Assembly (NCBI RefSeq): GCF_003255815.1
Contig: NC_037673.1
Coordinates: 89,032,980-89,096,979, forward strand
Direction: 5' to 3'
Origin: Theropithecus gelada
Lineage: Eukaryota > Chordata > Mammalia > Primates > Cercopithecidae
Length of the DNA: 64,000 bases
This document shows, piece after piece, positions 27,333-40,091 of this stretch. The notes under the pieces are model-generated. The model saw only the letters and a program-made list of their open reading frames with translations, was not told where the DNA came from and did not search any database. The translations under genes and the position numbers were made by a program. Numbering within the stretch: position 1 is the stretch's first letter; each line of letters starts with the position of its first letter.

Positions 27333-28112
27333 ACCTTGGGCGCTTCCCACCTGCCCCCGTCCCCCTAGAGACTCAGTGGACCCACCTGGGCCAAGGACTC
27401 CAAAGCCGCGGGGACACCGGGAGGTGCAGCGGGCCAGGCAGGCCGGGCGGGAGGGAGGAGGGCCGAGACAAGAGCAGCCCACCCAGCAGAAATACAACCC
27501 GAGCTACAAAGCATGGGAAAAAGAGACTCTTTTAGGATCAGATCTGTGAGCACGTTGGCAAGGAAAAAAAAAAGAAAAAAGAAAAAGAAAAAAAAAGAAC
27601 CTTGTGTCTGTCTGGTGAAAAAAAGAAAAAAAATTTGGAAGAGAGGACCATGAGAATTTTAATAAAACAGAAGGAAACTAATGGACCTTCCAGGATTTAT
27701 TGTGGACGGATGTGGATATATTCTGTACAGAAACAACACATATGGAAGTGGACTGAAACCTATGTAGAAACACACACACACTGAACATTGTTATTCATTT
27801 TGTAAAATATTAGTCTTTATTTTCATTTTTTGTAAAATTTAAACATCGTATGCGCATAAAGAAAAAGGAAACAAGAATTAGGGGAAAATAACATTTTCCA
27901 AATAATTATAAAAAATTGTCCTGTGTCTATGTATCTATATCTGTTTTGTATTTTTTTCTGGTTCCAAACCAGATTTCCTGTGATTCTATACTAATAATTT
28001 TTGATATAACCCTTTGCTTCTTATAATGAGTGCGATATATGTTGTCGAGGCTGTTCTTCAAGAATTAAAATTGAAGTGAAAATTTAAACAAAAATAAAAG
28101 AATTTAGCAAAA
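27333..28112 (+). other. NR2F1: NR2F1 3' untranslated region
   Basis: After the stop come about 230 GC-rich bases, A-rich low-complexity runs (27564-27600 and 27618-27633), and then AT-rich sequence. AATAAA occurs at 27661-27666 and again at 28093-28098. The second is followed by a GT-rich stretch (about 28116-28140), so cleavage near 28110-28115 is expected. Confidence 0.8.
28093..28098 (+). terminator. NR2F1: NR2F1 polyadenylation signal AATAAA
   Basis: Canonical hexamer about 760 bases after the stop codon, with a GT-rich downstream element. A weaker alternative hexamer lies at 27661-27666. Confidence 0.75.
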
Positions 28113-28279
28113 CCCATGTGTCTGCTTATTTGATGGATGTTATCCGTGCAAGAGAACTCCTTGTTAATTTCCACCTCAACTATTATTAGAATTGAAGGTT
28201 TTGGTGTGTGAAAGGGGAGACTTTTAAAGTCTACTACAAAGTTGGTTAGATTCATTTCCTAAAACCAAGCTGCTACTTT

Positions 28280-31200
28280 GGTTTTGTAAATGCAGAGGGC
28301 CAGGCTCTACATGGGCTGGGGTCTGCGGAGAGGCAGGGCGCCTTGGTTGCTGACTTCAGTGGTTGAGACCTTATGGGCTGCGGGCGGTCCCGTGCTCAGC
28401 TGGGCCAGGGAGTGGGGCAGGCAGGGTCGCGCGCTGGTTGAGTCTCCAGGCACCAAGCACCGGGGGCGCAGCCTGCTTCAGTTTCTGGCGGCGGCAACCG
28501 GGGCTTTACTGCAGGTGGGAACTTGCTGAGCTGGAGAAGCTACAGAGGGACATGGAGAGCGGGACTTGGGGGTGGCGGGAGTGGGCCATTCAGAGGCCAC
28601 TGAGCCAGGCGCTAGTAGATCCCGCCTCTTTCCAGGTCTGGGAGAGAGTTGGGGCCTCGGCCCTGGGAGTCCTGACTTTGCTCCCCGTTATGGTCCGCTG
28701 AAGAGGTGGCTGTGGTTTGCCCTTCACTCCAACCCTGTGACATGGGTTCCCAGAAGGGTCCTGGAACTCGGATGGGTGAAGGGAACCCCTGCCCCGCCCC
28801 GCTCGTGGCAGTTAGGGGCGTGGACCCGGAACCTAGGAGTCAGAGGGCTGGAGCAGGTTCTTCACAGAAGAGGTATCTGGGCCCTAGTGGCCCTCTGAGG
28901 GCAGAAGCCTCCCGCTGAGGCCTATCGGTGGGTGTGCTTGGGGGGCAGCTCTGTGTAACAGCTTTCGAAGCATGAATGTTTTATAGGATCAGAGCCGGCG
29001 CTGCGAGAACACATACTGCCAAGGGAGCTCTTTCTTAACGTATTAATAAAGCCAGATCTTTTAAAATAACACCTCTCACCCCTCCCCCTTCCCTCAGCCC
29101 CAGACAGGCCCGGATGAGGGAAGAGCTTCACTTTCAGAAGTCACTGGCAATGTTTTGCTTTCAGTGTGCTATCTGGAAGTCTCCACGTCCCGCCGGTACC
29201 CCCCGCCACCAAATGCATTAACAAGCTCCTACACTCCAACCCGCTTGTGGTTTTTAATATTCTGGGTGCAGCGCAGCATGGGCACTGCCGCACTCTCTGT
29301 GGAGAAGCCACTGCAGGCCCACGATCCGCAGTCTGGCCCGCCTGGGGACCGGCCTGAGCTAGGGCGGCCAGGCGGGTAGGATATGGAGCCACTAGGGCCC
29401 GTTTTATCCCTCCCCGGGCTGCATCCTCTGCACCACGCCCAGAAACAACGTCTTTGGGCCTGTGTTGACCTCCCTGCAGGTTGGACACCTAAGGCAGGAG
29501 GGGTTGGGGAGAGCCCACAGTTAATCCCCGATCGCTTCCCAAGAAGTATCAGCGAGCGCCACTGGCTGCGGGTTCCGGATTGGGGTGGGGTGGGCTGCAA
29601 CCAAGGCTCTGAGGGGGAGGGGAGACGAGCTGCCTCGGAGAGCTCAGCGATCTTTCCTGCCTTTCCTGAAATGAGATGTAAATATATTCATTACAGTGTG
29701 ATCCCTCTGATGAAAACAGATAAACATTTTCGTAGGTCGGAAACGTATTTTTCAATTAATCTCAATATGGAGGCCCAAGAGCAAGGCGCCCAGTGTAGAC
29801 TGGCCCGCCAGCTGCAGTAGCCCGAGATGTACTCGCGCTTGCTCCAGTGCCCAGAGGTGACAGTGGTTAACTTGGCTCTTGCTCCTCAGGGCTGGAACGT
29901 TGCCCATGACCTGGGGAATCCCAGCGACCTTTCTAAGGCGGGGCTCAAGCCTGGGGCTAATCTTCACAGCCTAGGAAGAAGTGCAGGCCCTCCTATGGCC
30001 GCCCAGCCTCCCTCCCGGACTCTTCTAGGAGCAGGAGGTCCCAGGGCTGAAGGGAAGGGAGAGGCGGGGGTTCTCCAGTGCTCCGCAGGACCTTCCTGCC
30101 CACCCCATCTCCCCGCAGTGGGTTTCTCCTCTGTCTCTTCTGTGACTGGGGTGGCCCCTGTCTGCATTACCCACAGAGAGTCAGTCGTCTTCCCAGGACC
30201 GGAGGTCTCTGTGTATCTCATCCAGAGAGAGACAGAGCCTCCCTGGAATCAGGGGTCATGTGGCCGTCCCCGCCGGCCGAACAGGTTGCAGGAGCCCTTG
30301 GCTTTCCTTCACAGGGAGGGCAGACAGGAATCTGCACGCGCTAAGGGGAAGTTTGGGAGCTGAGACGCGGCTATCTGTGCAACGAGTTGAGCCTTCTGAT
30401 AATTGGAAAGTACCCTCTGCTCTCAGTTCCGGCGATGTGAAGGATCCCCTACCCCACCCGGGCTGGGCTGACAGTGGCGGGTCCTGCGGGCTGAGGGCGC
30501 TCGGAGCGGTCCGGGGTTTCCTCTCAGTGCGGAGGGACAGGCCCCAGGAGGGGCCAGGCTGTCCCGGGTTCAGCGTCCTGTGTCTCCCCAGTCCCCAGTT
30601 GCCGCTATGGCCCAAGACCTGGGCAGGAGGCGAGGTGTAGTTGAGAGCCTCCTCTGCCTGGGTGGCCTCCAGAAGGTTCCTGAGCAGTGAGCCCACCTTC
30701 ATGTGGGACGCCAGGGGGAGCCGTGGAACCGGGGCTCCCAGCAGGTGTAGGCCAGGCAGTCGTTCTGGGCTGTCAGCCACACCTCGCCTGCAGGGGCGGT
30801 GGCGGCCCTAAAGAGTCAGGGGAGTAAGACTGGGCTAACTGGGCAGGGTAGAGTCGACTCGTTCCCCAGGGCAAGAGGAAATTCTTCTTAACAGTTGGAG
30901 GGCAGCCCACATAAGGTGACTTCCCTCTCGAAATCACCAGTGACTTAGGAAAGTCACACGTTCGCTGTTCTAATCTAAAGGCTTGCTGGACAACTGAGAA
31001 CTTTAGGAGCTTTGAAATCTGTTTAAACTACCTTAGCCACAAGCTTTGTGGAAAACATCAGGCCATCTCAGGAAGTGCTCTTCTCTGGGAATTGATAGGG
31101 AAGGAGTCTGCACTTTATCCGCAGCCAGGGGACAAGGCCTGGTGCTAGGGAGGAAAAGTATGACATTTGTCCCCACACGCACATCCCAACCTGGGACCAG

Positions 31201-31780
31201 GCTGAGTGGAAGCCTATGGTGGGAATGTGGGTCCCTCCTGCCCACCAGGAGAACCATGAGCTTTTGGGACTCCACCCTTCCAGTTCGTCCAGGCTCTTGG
31301 CCTCTGGCAGCCACACAGGGTCTTGGTTGGCTCCCAAGAGGTCCAACCACCCAGCTTTGCATTCAGGGGTGATGGGGATCTGGAGTCCCCTCTATCTGAG
31401 CCCACCTGAGCTTGTCTGCTTGAAGCATGTAGGGGGGTGGGGAGATTTTATTTTTAAAAATCTTTCTCCTCTTCTTTCACTCCTAGGCACACCTTATAAC
31501 TCCTCCTGTGAGCTCTGCAATTCCTCACAACAAATCACCTGAATGTCTCTGCAAATAGCAGACCATGAGGAGTGTGAGGAGTAGTGGAGGGGGACACAAG
31601 TGGGAACTAATAAAACTCTTGTTAAAGGGCCTGCTCAGGGTCCCTGGCGTCACTGGGTCTTTTACTTGGGAAGCCAAAGAGTTGTATTCCTAAATGAGTT
31701 AAAGACCCATTTACCTCTGTCGTGTCCTATTCATCAAGCCACAAGTTGAGAGTTCCTAACATGAAACTATTTGTTTGCTT
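28280..31780. other. GC-rich non-coding DNA downstream of NR2F1
   Basis: CpG-containing stretches lie at about 28290-28510 and 29280-30600, with many overlapping open frames but no splice or homology support. I see no gene. A less GC-rich insert near 29160-29280 has the unique-sequence look of a conserved element. Confidence 0.45.
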
Positions 31781-31930
31781 ACACAACCAGCTGGGCGCAA
31801 TTTCACGTCTGAGATATCTATCTGAAAGCGCCTCTCATTTATTATCTCTCCTTGTCAGCGAATCCATTTTCCAGCTCCCCCTCCCCCACTTTGCAGTTTA
31901 TTTATTTATTTATAGTGGGACTTCTTTGCC
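31780..31930. promoter_or_regulatory. Candidate conserved non-coding element
   Basis: Unique, mid-GC sequence with GATA-type cores (GATATC/TATCTAT near 31812-31820 and TTATCTC near 31842) ends in a (TTTA)n run at about 31898-31913. Conservation was not tested. Confidence 0.3.
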
Positions 31931-34900
31931 TGGGAGGACCTGGGGTTGGAATGCTCCCCAGGGAGTAGCCTCTCCCTGCGCGGGATCTACTACGCCCAGG
32001 GTGTGGGGACGAGGGACTGGCAGAGGCACACCCGTGGTCACAGCTGACCCCGGCGGCAGGCGAGCCAGGGTGTGGGGTGGGTGGTGAGTGGTCCTGGCTA
32101 GACACTGCGAAGCTGCCTTTCTCCCTGGATGTCCTCTCTACTATGTCTCCCTGTGTAAGCCTCAACCACCTGTACGAGGAGGGGGTGGTGGGGAGGCCCG
32201 GGAGGCGAATCCAGGAGCCTTTCTCCGAGAATGGGGGCCCGAGATACGGATTTGAGAGATGCTTTCACAAAGCCTCACCAAGTCCCATGGGGCCAATTTC
32301 TTCTCGGGGCCGGAGCGCGCGGAGTGAGTAACCAAGATATACACAGTTGCGTGATGGGCTGGGGGGAGGGGGCAGCGCATTTATTGTGTATGCGGAGGGG
32401 AGAAAGTTGCACGTGGTTTCAATTTTGAAGCACAAAGAAATAACATGCAATGCAGAAAATAGGTTTATGAATGTAATTGAGAGGAAAGAAAACAATTAAC
32501 ACAGTGGAAGGTTGCACACTCCATTCCCCACCCCTCGCCTTCTCTTCTACCCCAATTTTGAGAAATTCGGATCATGTGAATAGAGTGGCTTTAGGCATTT
32601 GGATCCGGCTGACAAGGGAACCCCTGATGGGGATCTCAGTGATGGCTGGATAATGGTGTCTATCCATCTCCTGGTCTGCGAAGGCCTCCTCTAACCAAGC
32701 TGAAAGCAAAGGATCAAATCCCCAAGTCCAGCATATAAAATACCCCCAGCTGAAAAGAAGGAAGGAAGAAGGGGTGCCTGCAGGGGAGAGGAAAAAGAGA
32801 AAGAGATAGCGAGGGATTTCTTTAAGAAAGACCAGGCTGGTCTCTGCAAGCTATCCTCTTGTGTTGATTTAGGAAGACATTTGCTGTATATAACGTTTAA
32901 GGCTGATAATATCATTGCGCAGACAGATAAATAAAGCGTTGGCCCAACAGTGGGGTCAGCGATCGATCTCTGGGCTCAGAGGAAAGAGGAGAGAGACAGG
33001 GTCGTGCACGAGGCTCTGTCTGTGTGCTTGTCAGTCGGCATGCAGGAGCCCGAGTGTGTGTGAGCGTCAGGGTGTGCGAGAGAGAGAACCAAGTCTTCAG
33101 CTGGCCAAGAGGCTCATTAGCATTCCTAACCCATGGACCTGCGCTGACAACTAACAGAGATATCCCGCTCACCACCAGGCCTCCTCTCCTTTTGTCTTCA
33201 GATCTGGAGGAGAAAAAGATTTCTCGGTGGAAGCTGGAGCCTGAACTTCCATGTGGTTGTTGGAGATTCAGTGCCTAAAAAAAGACATACCAGGATCTTG
33301 CCTGATCTTTCACTCTTCTTTTAAAAACTTTCCTCTTAAAGAGGGAACTTTTTTGCTTTTCTTTGTCAAAGTATAATATACTTGTTGAAACTTCAAGCTT
33401 AAATGGGAGAGAAAAATTCTCTGAGAATATTTTGCCATTTTTCCTTGTTGACACGAAGAGAGGTGGATGTTTACATATTTGATTCACATACACATGTAAA
33501 GCTGGTACTTTCAGTTAAAGCTTTCTAGAACCTAGCAATCAGGGGTTGTTTGAGCTCCCCCCCTTCTTTCTCTTGGTCATGTTTTGTTATGAGGTAAAAT
33601 TCATTTTGTTTTCTGTAATAAGGATCTTGCTTATAATTTTATTGCTCTCCATTGTTTTTTAAATGAAATTACATAGATCTAATTTTGTATTAACTATCAG
33701 AAAAATGCAATTTTAGAAACTTCTATTATTGTAAGAAGCATTTAAAAATTATGCTCAAACATGCAGTTTTAATGACCTTACACCTATTTGGGGGAAAAGT
33801 GTTTTTTAGCCATATCTCACAGGGATAAATATGTATCCACTTTGCTCTCCCAGATCCTGTTCCTTGAACTCCATCAAACTAGTCAGATAGTTTTACATTG
33901 GAGTGTACAAATTATCCCATGTTGACAGATGTTTGTCACTTAGTAACTTCTTTCCAAGTTTTTCCCCTTCCCCTAAGCTTTCTTTCCAGCTTGCTTTGTT
34001 GTTTTAAAATATGCATGTCTCTCACTGGAATGCCAGTCACGAGTGCAAACTTTGTGTCCAACCTCCCACATGAAATGATCCTTTTAAAGGGAACTCGATA
34101 TGTCTCAATCTGCACTTCACTCAAAGCCTCTGGGTACGGGCCACTCACTCACTGGTCCTGGCTCCAAAATAACTCAGCAGAAACGAGTTTCCAACTAAAA
34201 ATCCCCTCGAATGTCTCCCAGGGAAGAAATATAGCTCCTATAATTAAAGGAGGCAACGACCAGAGGGGAAATGCAGCCGGCAGCCAAAAAAGAAAAGTAA
34301 GAGTTTTATTTATTTGCTGATTGAACTTGGGTTGTCACGACCAGCAGGTTTATCCACATTAGAAGTGCTGGAGGTTTGTGCTATATGTGCACAGGAGGGA
34401 GAGGTGGGGAGAAAAGGCAGGAGAAGGAAAGTAGGAAGAATAAGAGAACAGGCCAATTTTGAGAGAGAGAAAATGATCTCTGTGGGACAACGTAAATAAA
34501 CTTCCTGGCACTGGATTGGACTAAAATCTCGTAGCTGAGGAATATGTGGAGGGGGGTTCAGAGGAGATGGGGGGTAATTACAGTAAACTCTTAGATGTGG
34601 GGTATCATCAGGAAAAGGAGGACTCTGTTTTCCCCAGAAAAGTAATGTGACAGCAGGAAATTTATTAGCTGTGCTGTGTGTGGCGGTTAGGTATGTGGGG
34701 GGTGGAATTATGGAGGGAGGCTTCAGAGAAAGGAAGAAGTTCCAGGACTCAAAGCAGAAGTGTCATGGAACCAGGAGCCCTCCACACTCCTTGACAAAAG
34801 TTGCCTAGGAGGTGTAGATGTGAAATATTCTCTAGAAGACATTATCTTTGCACCTTATTTTAATTAGTTTCATCTATTTGAGCTGATTCTGGCATTAGAA

Positions 34901-35299
34901 CCACTTATAAAATGAATCAGCTCACAGGATCAAGAACACCTCCCCACTTCTTGGGCCAAAGGGGTAGTAGTAGTTATAAGCTTCAAAACACAAGGAGTAC
35001 TCAGGCTGGGCAGCCTATTTCTATTAAAGAGGCAAAACTTTAGTACTGATGAAAAACAGATGATTTTTTCTTCCTCTCTGAAACAGTTACTCTCTTTTAC
35101 TGATGTGAAGTGACGTCAGCAATGCCTGCCCTATCCCCTTGGAGAGAAGGGAGAGAGGAGGAGGAGATGGAAGGAAGGAGCTGGGAGAAAGAGCAAGAGA
35201 AAAAGAGAAAGAGGAATTGAGATAAGAGGAAAAAGGTGGTGGGGGGAGAGAATGAGAATGAATATCCTACACTTTTGGGGGGCCAAACATCCACAAAGC

Positions 35300-35900
35300 G
35301 TGGGCAAAACAATGCTTTAGAAGCCTGTGATTGATAAGACACCTTTCCCTGCTCTCACCCGATCTACATATTCTAACATATGGAAAGCTTACAGGCCCTG
35401 TGCACTTATAGAAGCCGATAATGCATTAGCTCTCAGCAATATTTACAGCACCACTCTTAATACACACCAGATGGTTCGCGACTGTGCCGCCTCAGCCAGC
35501 TCACTCCTCGATTTTACTCGGCGGCACTTTGTTGCAATTACGCTCCATGCTGAGACCAATTTTATTGGTGACCTATTTTTCATATTTGCAGCATTTTATG
35601 TTAAAAACCTCCTCTCTGGCCTTTTTGTAAAGGGCAGCGCTCAGGAAGGGAGAGCTTAGGAGGACAGCGGTGCTGTGGGTCTGTCGAGGTGGATATTAGT
35701 ATTTATCGTGATGTTACATACCTCGGGTTTAAGTGAGTAAACCGGATAGGCATAAGTACTCCGGTCATTATGTTTGTTCACTCACCCCTGTTTGTCAGAC
35801 CCCCACGGACTCTACACGGCGGCTTGCCTCAGAGTCAATACATCGGACCATAAATATTGTATTCCATTAATTATCACCCCACTGGCTTTTCCTGGGCGCC
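35300..35900. promoter_or_regulatory. Candidate highly conserved enhancer block
   Basis: Repeat-free, balanced-composition sequence carries several developmental motifs: a PBX/TALE-type TGATTGAT near 35328, a forkhead-type ATATTTAC near 35438, a monomeric ROR/REV-ERB element (TGACCTATTTTT, reverse strand) at 35569-35580, and TTAATTA near 35866. A 110-codon open frame crosses it but begins at GTG and has no recognised domain. I read the block as a regulatory element. Confidence 0.4.
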
Positions 35901-37539
35901 GGCGTCCTCGAGCGACGCAGGGCAAATGAGGACGCTTCCTGAGCATATTTCTAGGCTGGGAACCCCGCTGAAATTTCCGCGGTGCTTGGGAATTCCTAGA
36001 GCCTGAGCGCCTGATTCAACCGCGGCTGGGCCTGGGGCTGGCGTGCAGGGAAGGCGAGCGGGCGGTAGAAGGCCCGACGCCGCCAGGAGCACTCGGTACC
36101 TGTTATCTTGCTACGCAGAAGGCCACTGGGAGAATCCCATTTGGCACGCCCGAAAAGGCTTTCAACTTTATCTCCCGCCATGTAAATATCCCCGAGTGCC
36201 TGACTGAAGGACTTTGTTTTGCACCGAACAATATAAATATCCTATTTGCTACAACGCAGGTGTGCTCTTCCTACCCAAACTCTCCCCACTACCCCCGTGC
36301 CTCGCTTCTAGTAACTTTCTAGCCGCCTCCCCTGGTTAAAAAAAAAAAAAAAAAAAATCACAGATGTTTACTTTATTGATATAACCTATACCGTGGTTAG
36401 GCTGAGAATAATATGCCTCAACTAACAGTCATTTAGCAAATAATAGAGGCGTTCTGGATGCTTTCCAACGTTACACATGTACTTGGTCATAAAATGATAC
36501 GTGAAAAAATTAACATCTGCTTTCCTAAAATAAAGTGTGCCAAGTAGCTTTTTATGAATGCTTTCCTCATTTTAAAAAGAAATATGGAGAGATAAACTGG
36601 CACCCAGATGTATAGCATATTTATAATGGTTTTAGAATTTAAAGGTAGCTATTCATTGCTCAAGCCATTTAAAAACTGACGTTTTAAAAGCTACTTAACC
36701 CCAGACATCTTCGAATCCTGAGGAATCTTCCAAATTTTATTATTTAAAGAGGAATTTACTGTAATTTAATTGCGTATCAAGGCAGAACTGTGTGCAAGTC
36801 AGGGCACTGCAGCCTCAGCTCAACAGAAATTCCAACTCGCCTTTTATTTACCTAATTTCTCAGCAAGGTTCCCAGGCCCTTAAGAAGGCCGAGCTGGAAA
36901 GTTTAGTTGGGCTCTTTTTTGTTGTTGTTTAATTCCACTATTAGGAAATGAGGCCTACCTTTGAATTATTTCATTAGGATTTGGCCTTTTGGGGGAAGGG
37001 GTGGGAACCATAATCATTAGTGGCTTTTTATTATTTCTACAATAAATGGCTAGATTCTTTGTTGAATAAGCTGCTTGAATGTTTTGCAGATGTTCCACTT
37101 AGACCAAATCTGACCCCCTATTTCCTCCCAAATAAGTCGCTTAAACTCTCCCACCAGTCCATTTACTGGAGAACATCCTCCCTCACCCTAGCAAGTTGAT
37201 AAGCCTAGGACATATTCTTATGAAATTTCCACCTAACTGCACATGCACGCACACACACCACACACACATTTACACACACACTCCCACCCACTGAGCCTCT
37301 GAGCGTGGCAGAGGATAAGAGAAGAGGGGAAAAAAAAAGGCGAGGAACTGGTGAGGCGGAATGCAAAGCAGGAGGGAAGTCAGCCCAGTGGTTACACCCC
37401 TGTGCAGAGGCGCGCCCTCCACTGGCCCCCTCGCCCCACTTTGTGCCTTTGGTTTGAAACACTGGAGGTGGCCCAGGGCCGTTTTCCCCAGAGGACTGAG
37501 AATCTTGATTTGCCAAGTGCTTGGGGCCTCCGCCCAAGG

Positions 37540-37990
37540 TGTTTGGGGGCTGTGTGGTGAGCCCAGGCGAAGCCAGGGTACTGCGATCGTCTTCCGGGCG
37601 CATACCCTGCGGCACCGCCCCAGCCGCGGCGGCCGCGCGTGGGGACCCAGGGGCTTAACAAAGGGCTCCGCAGGGGCTCGGGGGCGCGGCCACGTGACGG
37701 GCCAGAGCACGGCGTTGTGGTCCCGCCGCGGGGAGGGGCGGCCAGCCCGAGGGGCCCTGGGGCTTCTTGACATAAAAACAACGTCCGGGCCTCGGGCTGG
37801 CCGCGCCGGGCCGCGCTCCGCCGGGATGAGAAGTACTTGTCTGGCTCCGCGCTGGAGAAGCCTCACCTCTCATCTCTCCGGCTCTTACTTGAAAAAGCAC
37901 TTGGAAGAAACTGTGTGTGCGCTGGGAGGGCCGCGGGGTGGGCCGGGGCCGGGCTGCGAGGCTGAGGGGGGCCGGCTGGTGGGTGGATGG
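37540..37990. promoter_or_regulatory. CpG-rich island between NR2F1 and the gap
   Basis: CpG is dense from about 37585 to 37830, with a GCCACGTGAC E-box (USF/TFEB type) near 37689-37698. The island stands alone in AT-rich DNA about 9.5 kb beyond the NR2F1 3' end, so it may be a promoter of an unannotated non-coding transcript or an orphan regulatory island. Open frames in it are not supported as genes. Confidence 0.45.
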
Positions 37991-38052
37991 GGAGGAGGTT
38001 GAAGAAACAGCCCCTTTCTGAGTGACAGGACCCCTTTTCAAAGGGCAAACAG

Positions 38053-38130
<78 letters not shown>

Positions 38131-38143
38131 AAAAAAAAAAAAA
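38053..38143. repeat. Poly-A run abutting the assembly gap
   Basis: About 90 A residues with only two single C interruptions lead directly into the Ns. Length and content are doubtful because this is a gap edge. Confidence 0.7.
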
Positions 38144-38497
38144 NNNNNNNNNNNNNNNNNNNNNNNNNNNNNNNNNNNNNNNNNNNNNNNNNNNNNNNNN
38201 NNNNNNNNNNNNNNNNNNNNNNNNNNNNNNNNNNNNNNNNNNNNNNNNNNNNNNNNNNNNNNNNNNNNNNNNNNNNNNNNNNNNNNNNNNNNNNNNNNNN
38301 NNNNNNNNNNNNNNNNNNNNNNNNNNNNNNNNNNNNNNNNNNNNNNNNNNNNNNNNNNNNNNNNNNNNNNNNNNNNNNNNNNNNNNNNNNNNNNNNNNNN
38401 NNNNNNNNNNNNNNNNNNNNNNNNNNNNNNNNNNNNNNNNNNNNNNNNNNNNNNNNNNNNNNNNNNNNNNNNNNNNNNNNNNNNNNNNNNNNNNNNN
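38144..38497. other. Assembly gap (354 N)
   Basis: Unresolved bases flanked by poly-A on the left and a TTCC microsatellite on the right. Frames translated through it are meaningless. Confidence 1.
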
Positions 38498-38641
38498 TTC
38501 CTTCCTTCCTTCCTTCCTTCCTTCCTTCCTTCCTTCCTTCCTTCCTTCTTTCCTTCCTTCCTTCCTTCCTTCTTTCCTTCCTTCCTTCTTTCCTTCCTTC
38601 CTTCCTTCCTTGCTTCCTTCCTTCCTTCCTTCTTTCCTTTC
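38498..38641. repeat. (TTCC)n microsatellite
   Basis: About 35 tetranucleotide units with a few TTTCC/TTGC variants, probably the right edge of a longer array lost in the gap. Confidence 0.9.
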
Positions 38642-40057
38642 TCTCATTAGATTGGAATTGCGTGCGCAATCGTGTTTTTATGTGTTTTCAGGAGAAAGAA
38701 TGATCCATTAACTTTGAAAAATCTTCTTGGGTTGTTCAAAATTATTGAAACATGTTACGGTGTTTTCGAGGACTCACTGACCAGAGTGGAAAGGCAACAG
38801 ACGAGTCACGCTTTCAGACAGGGGATTTTTAAGATGCTGTGTTTGTAGGGGCGAAAAAAAGGGAATATCTTACGAAGTTCTCCCTCATTCCAATAACAAA
38901 ACCTGTCACATCTTCACTTCTTACTAGAAAAGATAGTGTCCTCATTTCCTCATGTGAACAACTCTGAAGTGATTACTGAATGTCTCTGTGAGAAATCAGG
39001 ATGGGAGAGGAAAGCTCATCACATACAGAGATTATTTTTAAGCCTGCCTTCATGTAATTTAACCTTAGAAACACTTTTATTATCCTCATTCTCAACCCCA
39101 GTTTTTTTTTTTTTTTAATTGGAGGGCCATGCCTTATACAGGAGAAAACCTTCTTTTAAAAAAGATTTAAACCCACAGTACCAGTTGTTTGTTGTTGTTG
39201 TTATCATGATTATGATGGTTATTATGTCGTCCTCTTCTTTTTGCACTGGATCTGATGAGAGAACTTTTTTAAGAGTGTGAAATGAAGGACACAAAGACAT
39301 ATATCAATGAAAAGAAGAAAGTGGCCCTTTTAATGAGAACTAAAGAAAACCCAAATGTAGATGAAGTGTACCGTAAAAGCTGCTTCAAAGTCCATCTTAA
39401 TTCCCTTGGGCTCAGTCATCACGAACGTGTGATAATTGGGAGTTCTGCACGGAGGTAAGGCTGCCATGGGGTGGGGAGTCTCGCAGATGTACCTCCCTGC
39501 CCTGTAATTCCAAATACATTTCAACCGATAACTTGGAGATATTACAGAACCCAGATTTGGCTACTCCACCTTTAAAGGCTACCTGCCCATTAAAGACATT
39601 TTGTTTTCTTCCAAAGAAACGGTGCTCACTAGGGGAGTCTCATTCTGTGTCCCACCCCACCTCACCCCCCAGCAGGCTGGTATAGGCTGGACCATATTCT
39701 AAGGTTTTGATCATTATTTTGTGATCAACTCTGTTTAATTTTCTATTTATTTTCGGACCTGAGCCTTTCTGGATCACAAAAGTCCCCACAAGTAACACAG
39801 CAATAAATCTGAACAAAAATAAGACAGATTTCCTCATCGATGTGTAATAAAGTTAAAGGACATTGTTTTGTCAGACAAGCGCTAAGTAGAAAATAAATCT
39901 CAGAGTCTGGGGAAACAAAACGGAGCGCTGCTGGCATGTGTGTAAATTTACTTTTAAAAGCAATAAATCAATGTTAAATTAAACAGCTGGGTACCCTGTC
40001 TAGGAGAAGGTTCCGTGTTTAAGAAGACCTTGATGGGAGAAATGTACTATTTAACAA

Positions 40058-40058
<1 letters not shown>

Positions 40059-40089
<31 letters not shown>
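40059..40089. repeat. (AC)n microsatellite
   Basis: About 15 uninterrupted AC units. Confidence 0.9.

Positions 40090-40091
<2 letters not shown>

Noticed and set aside
35327..35659. 110-codon frame as a possible gene
   Set aside because: It begins at GTG with no ATG context, has no domain, and the surrounding motif pattern fits a regulatory element better.
38498..38641. Regular repeats that could suggest a CRISPR-like array
   Set aside because: This is a plain tetranucleotide microsatellite without spacers, in a primate genome.
37655..38711. Frames containing long X stretches, with Lys-rich, Phe-rich or (EGRK)n flanks
   Set aside because: They run through assembly Ns, poly-A and (TTCC)n, and are not biological.
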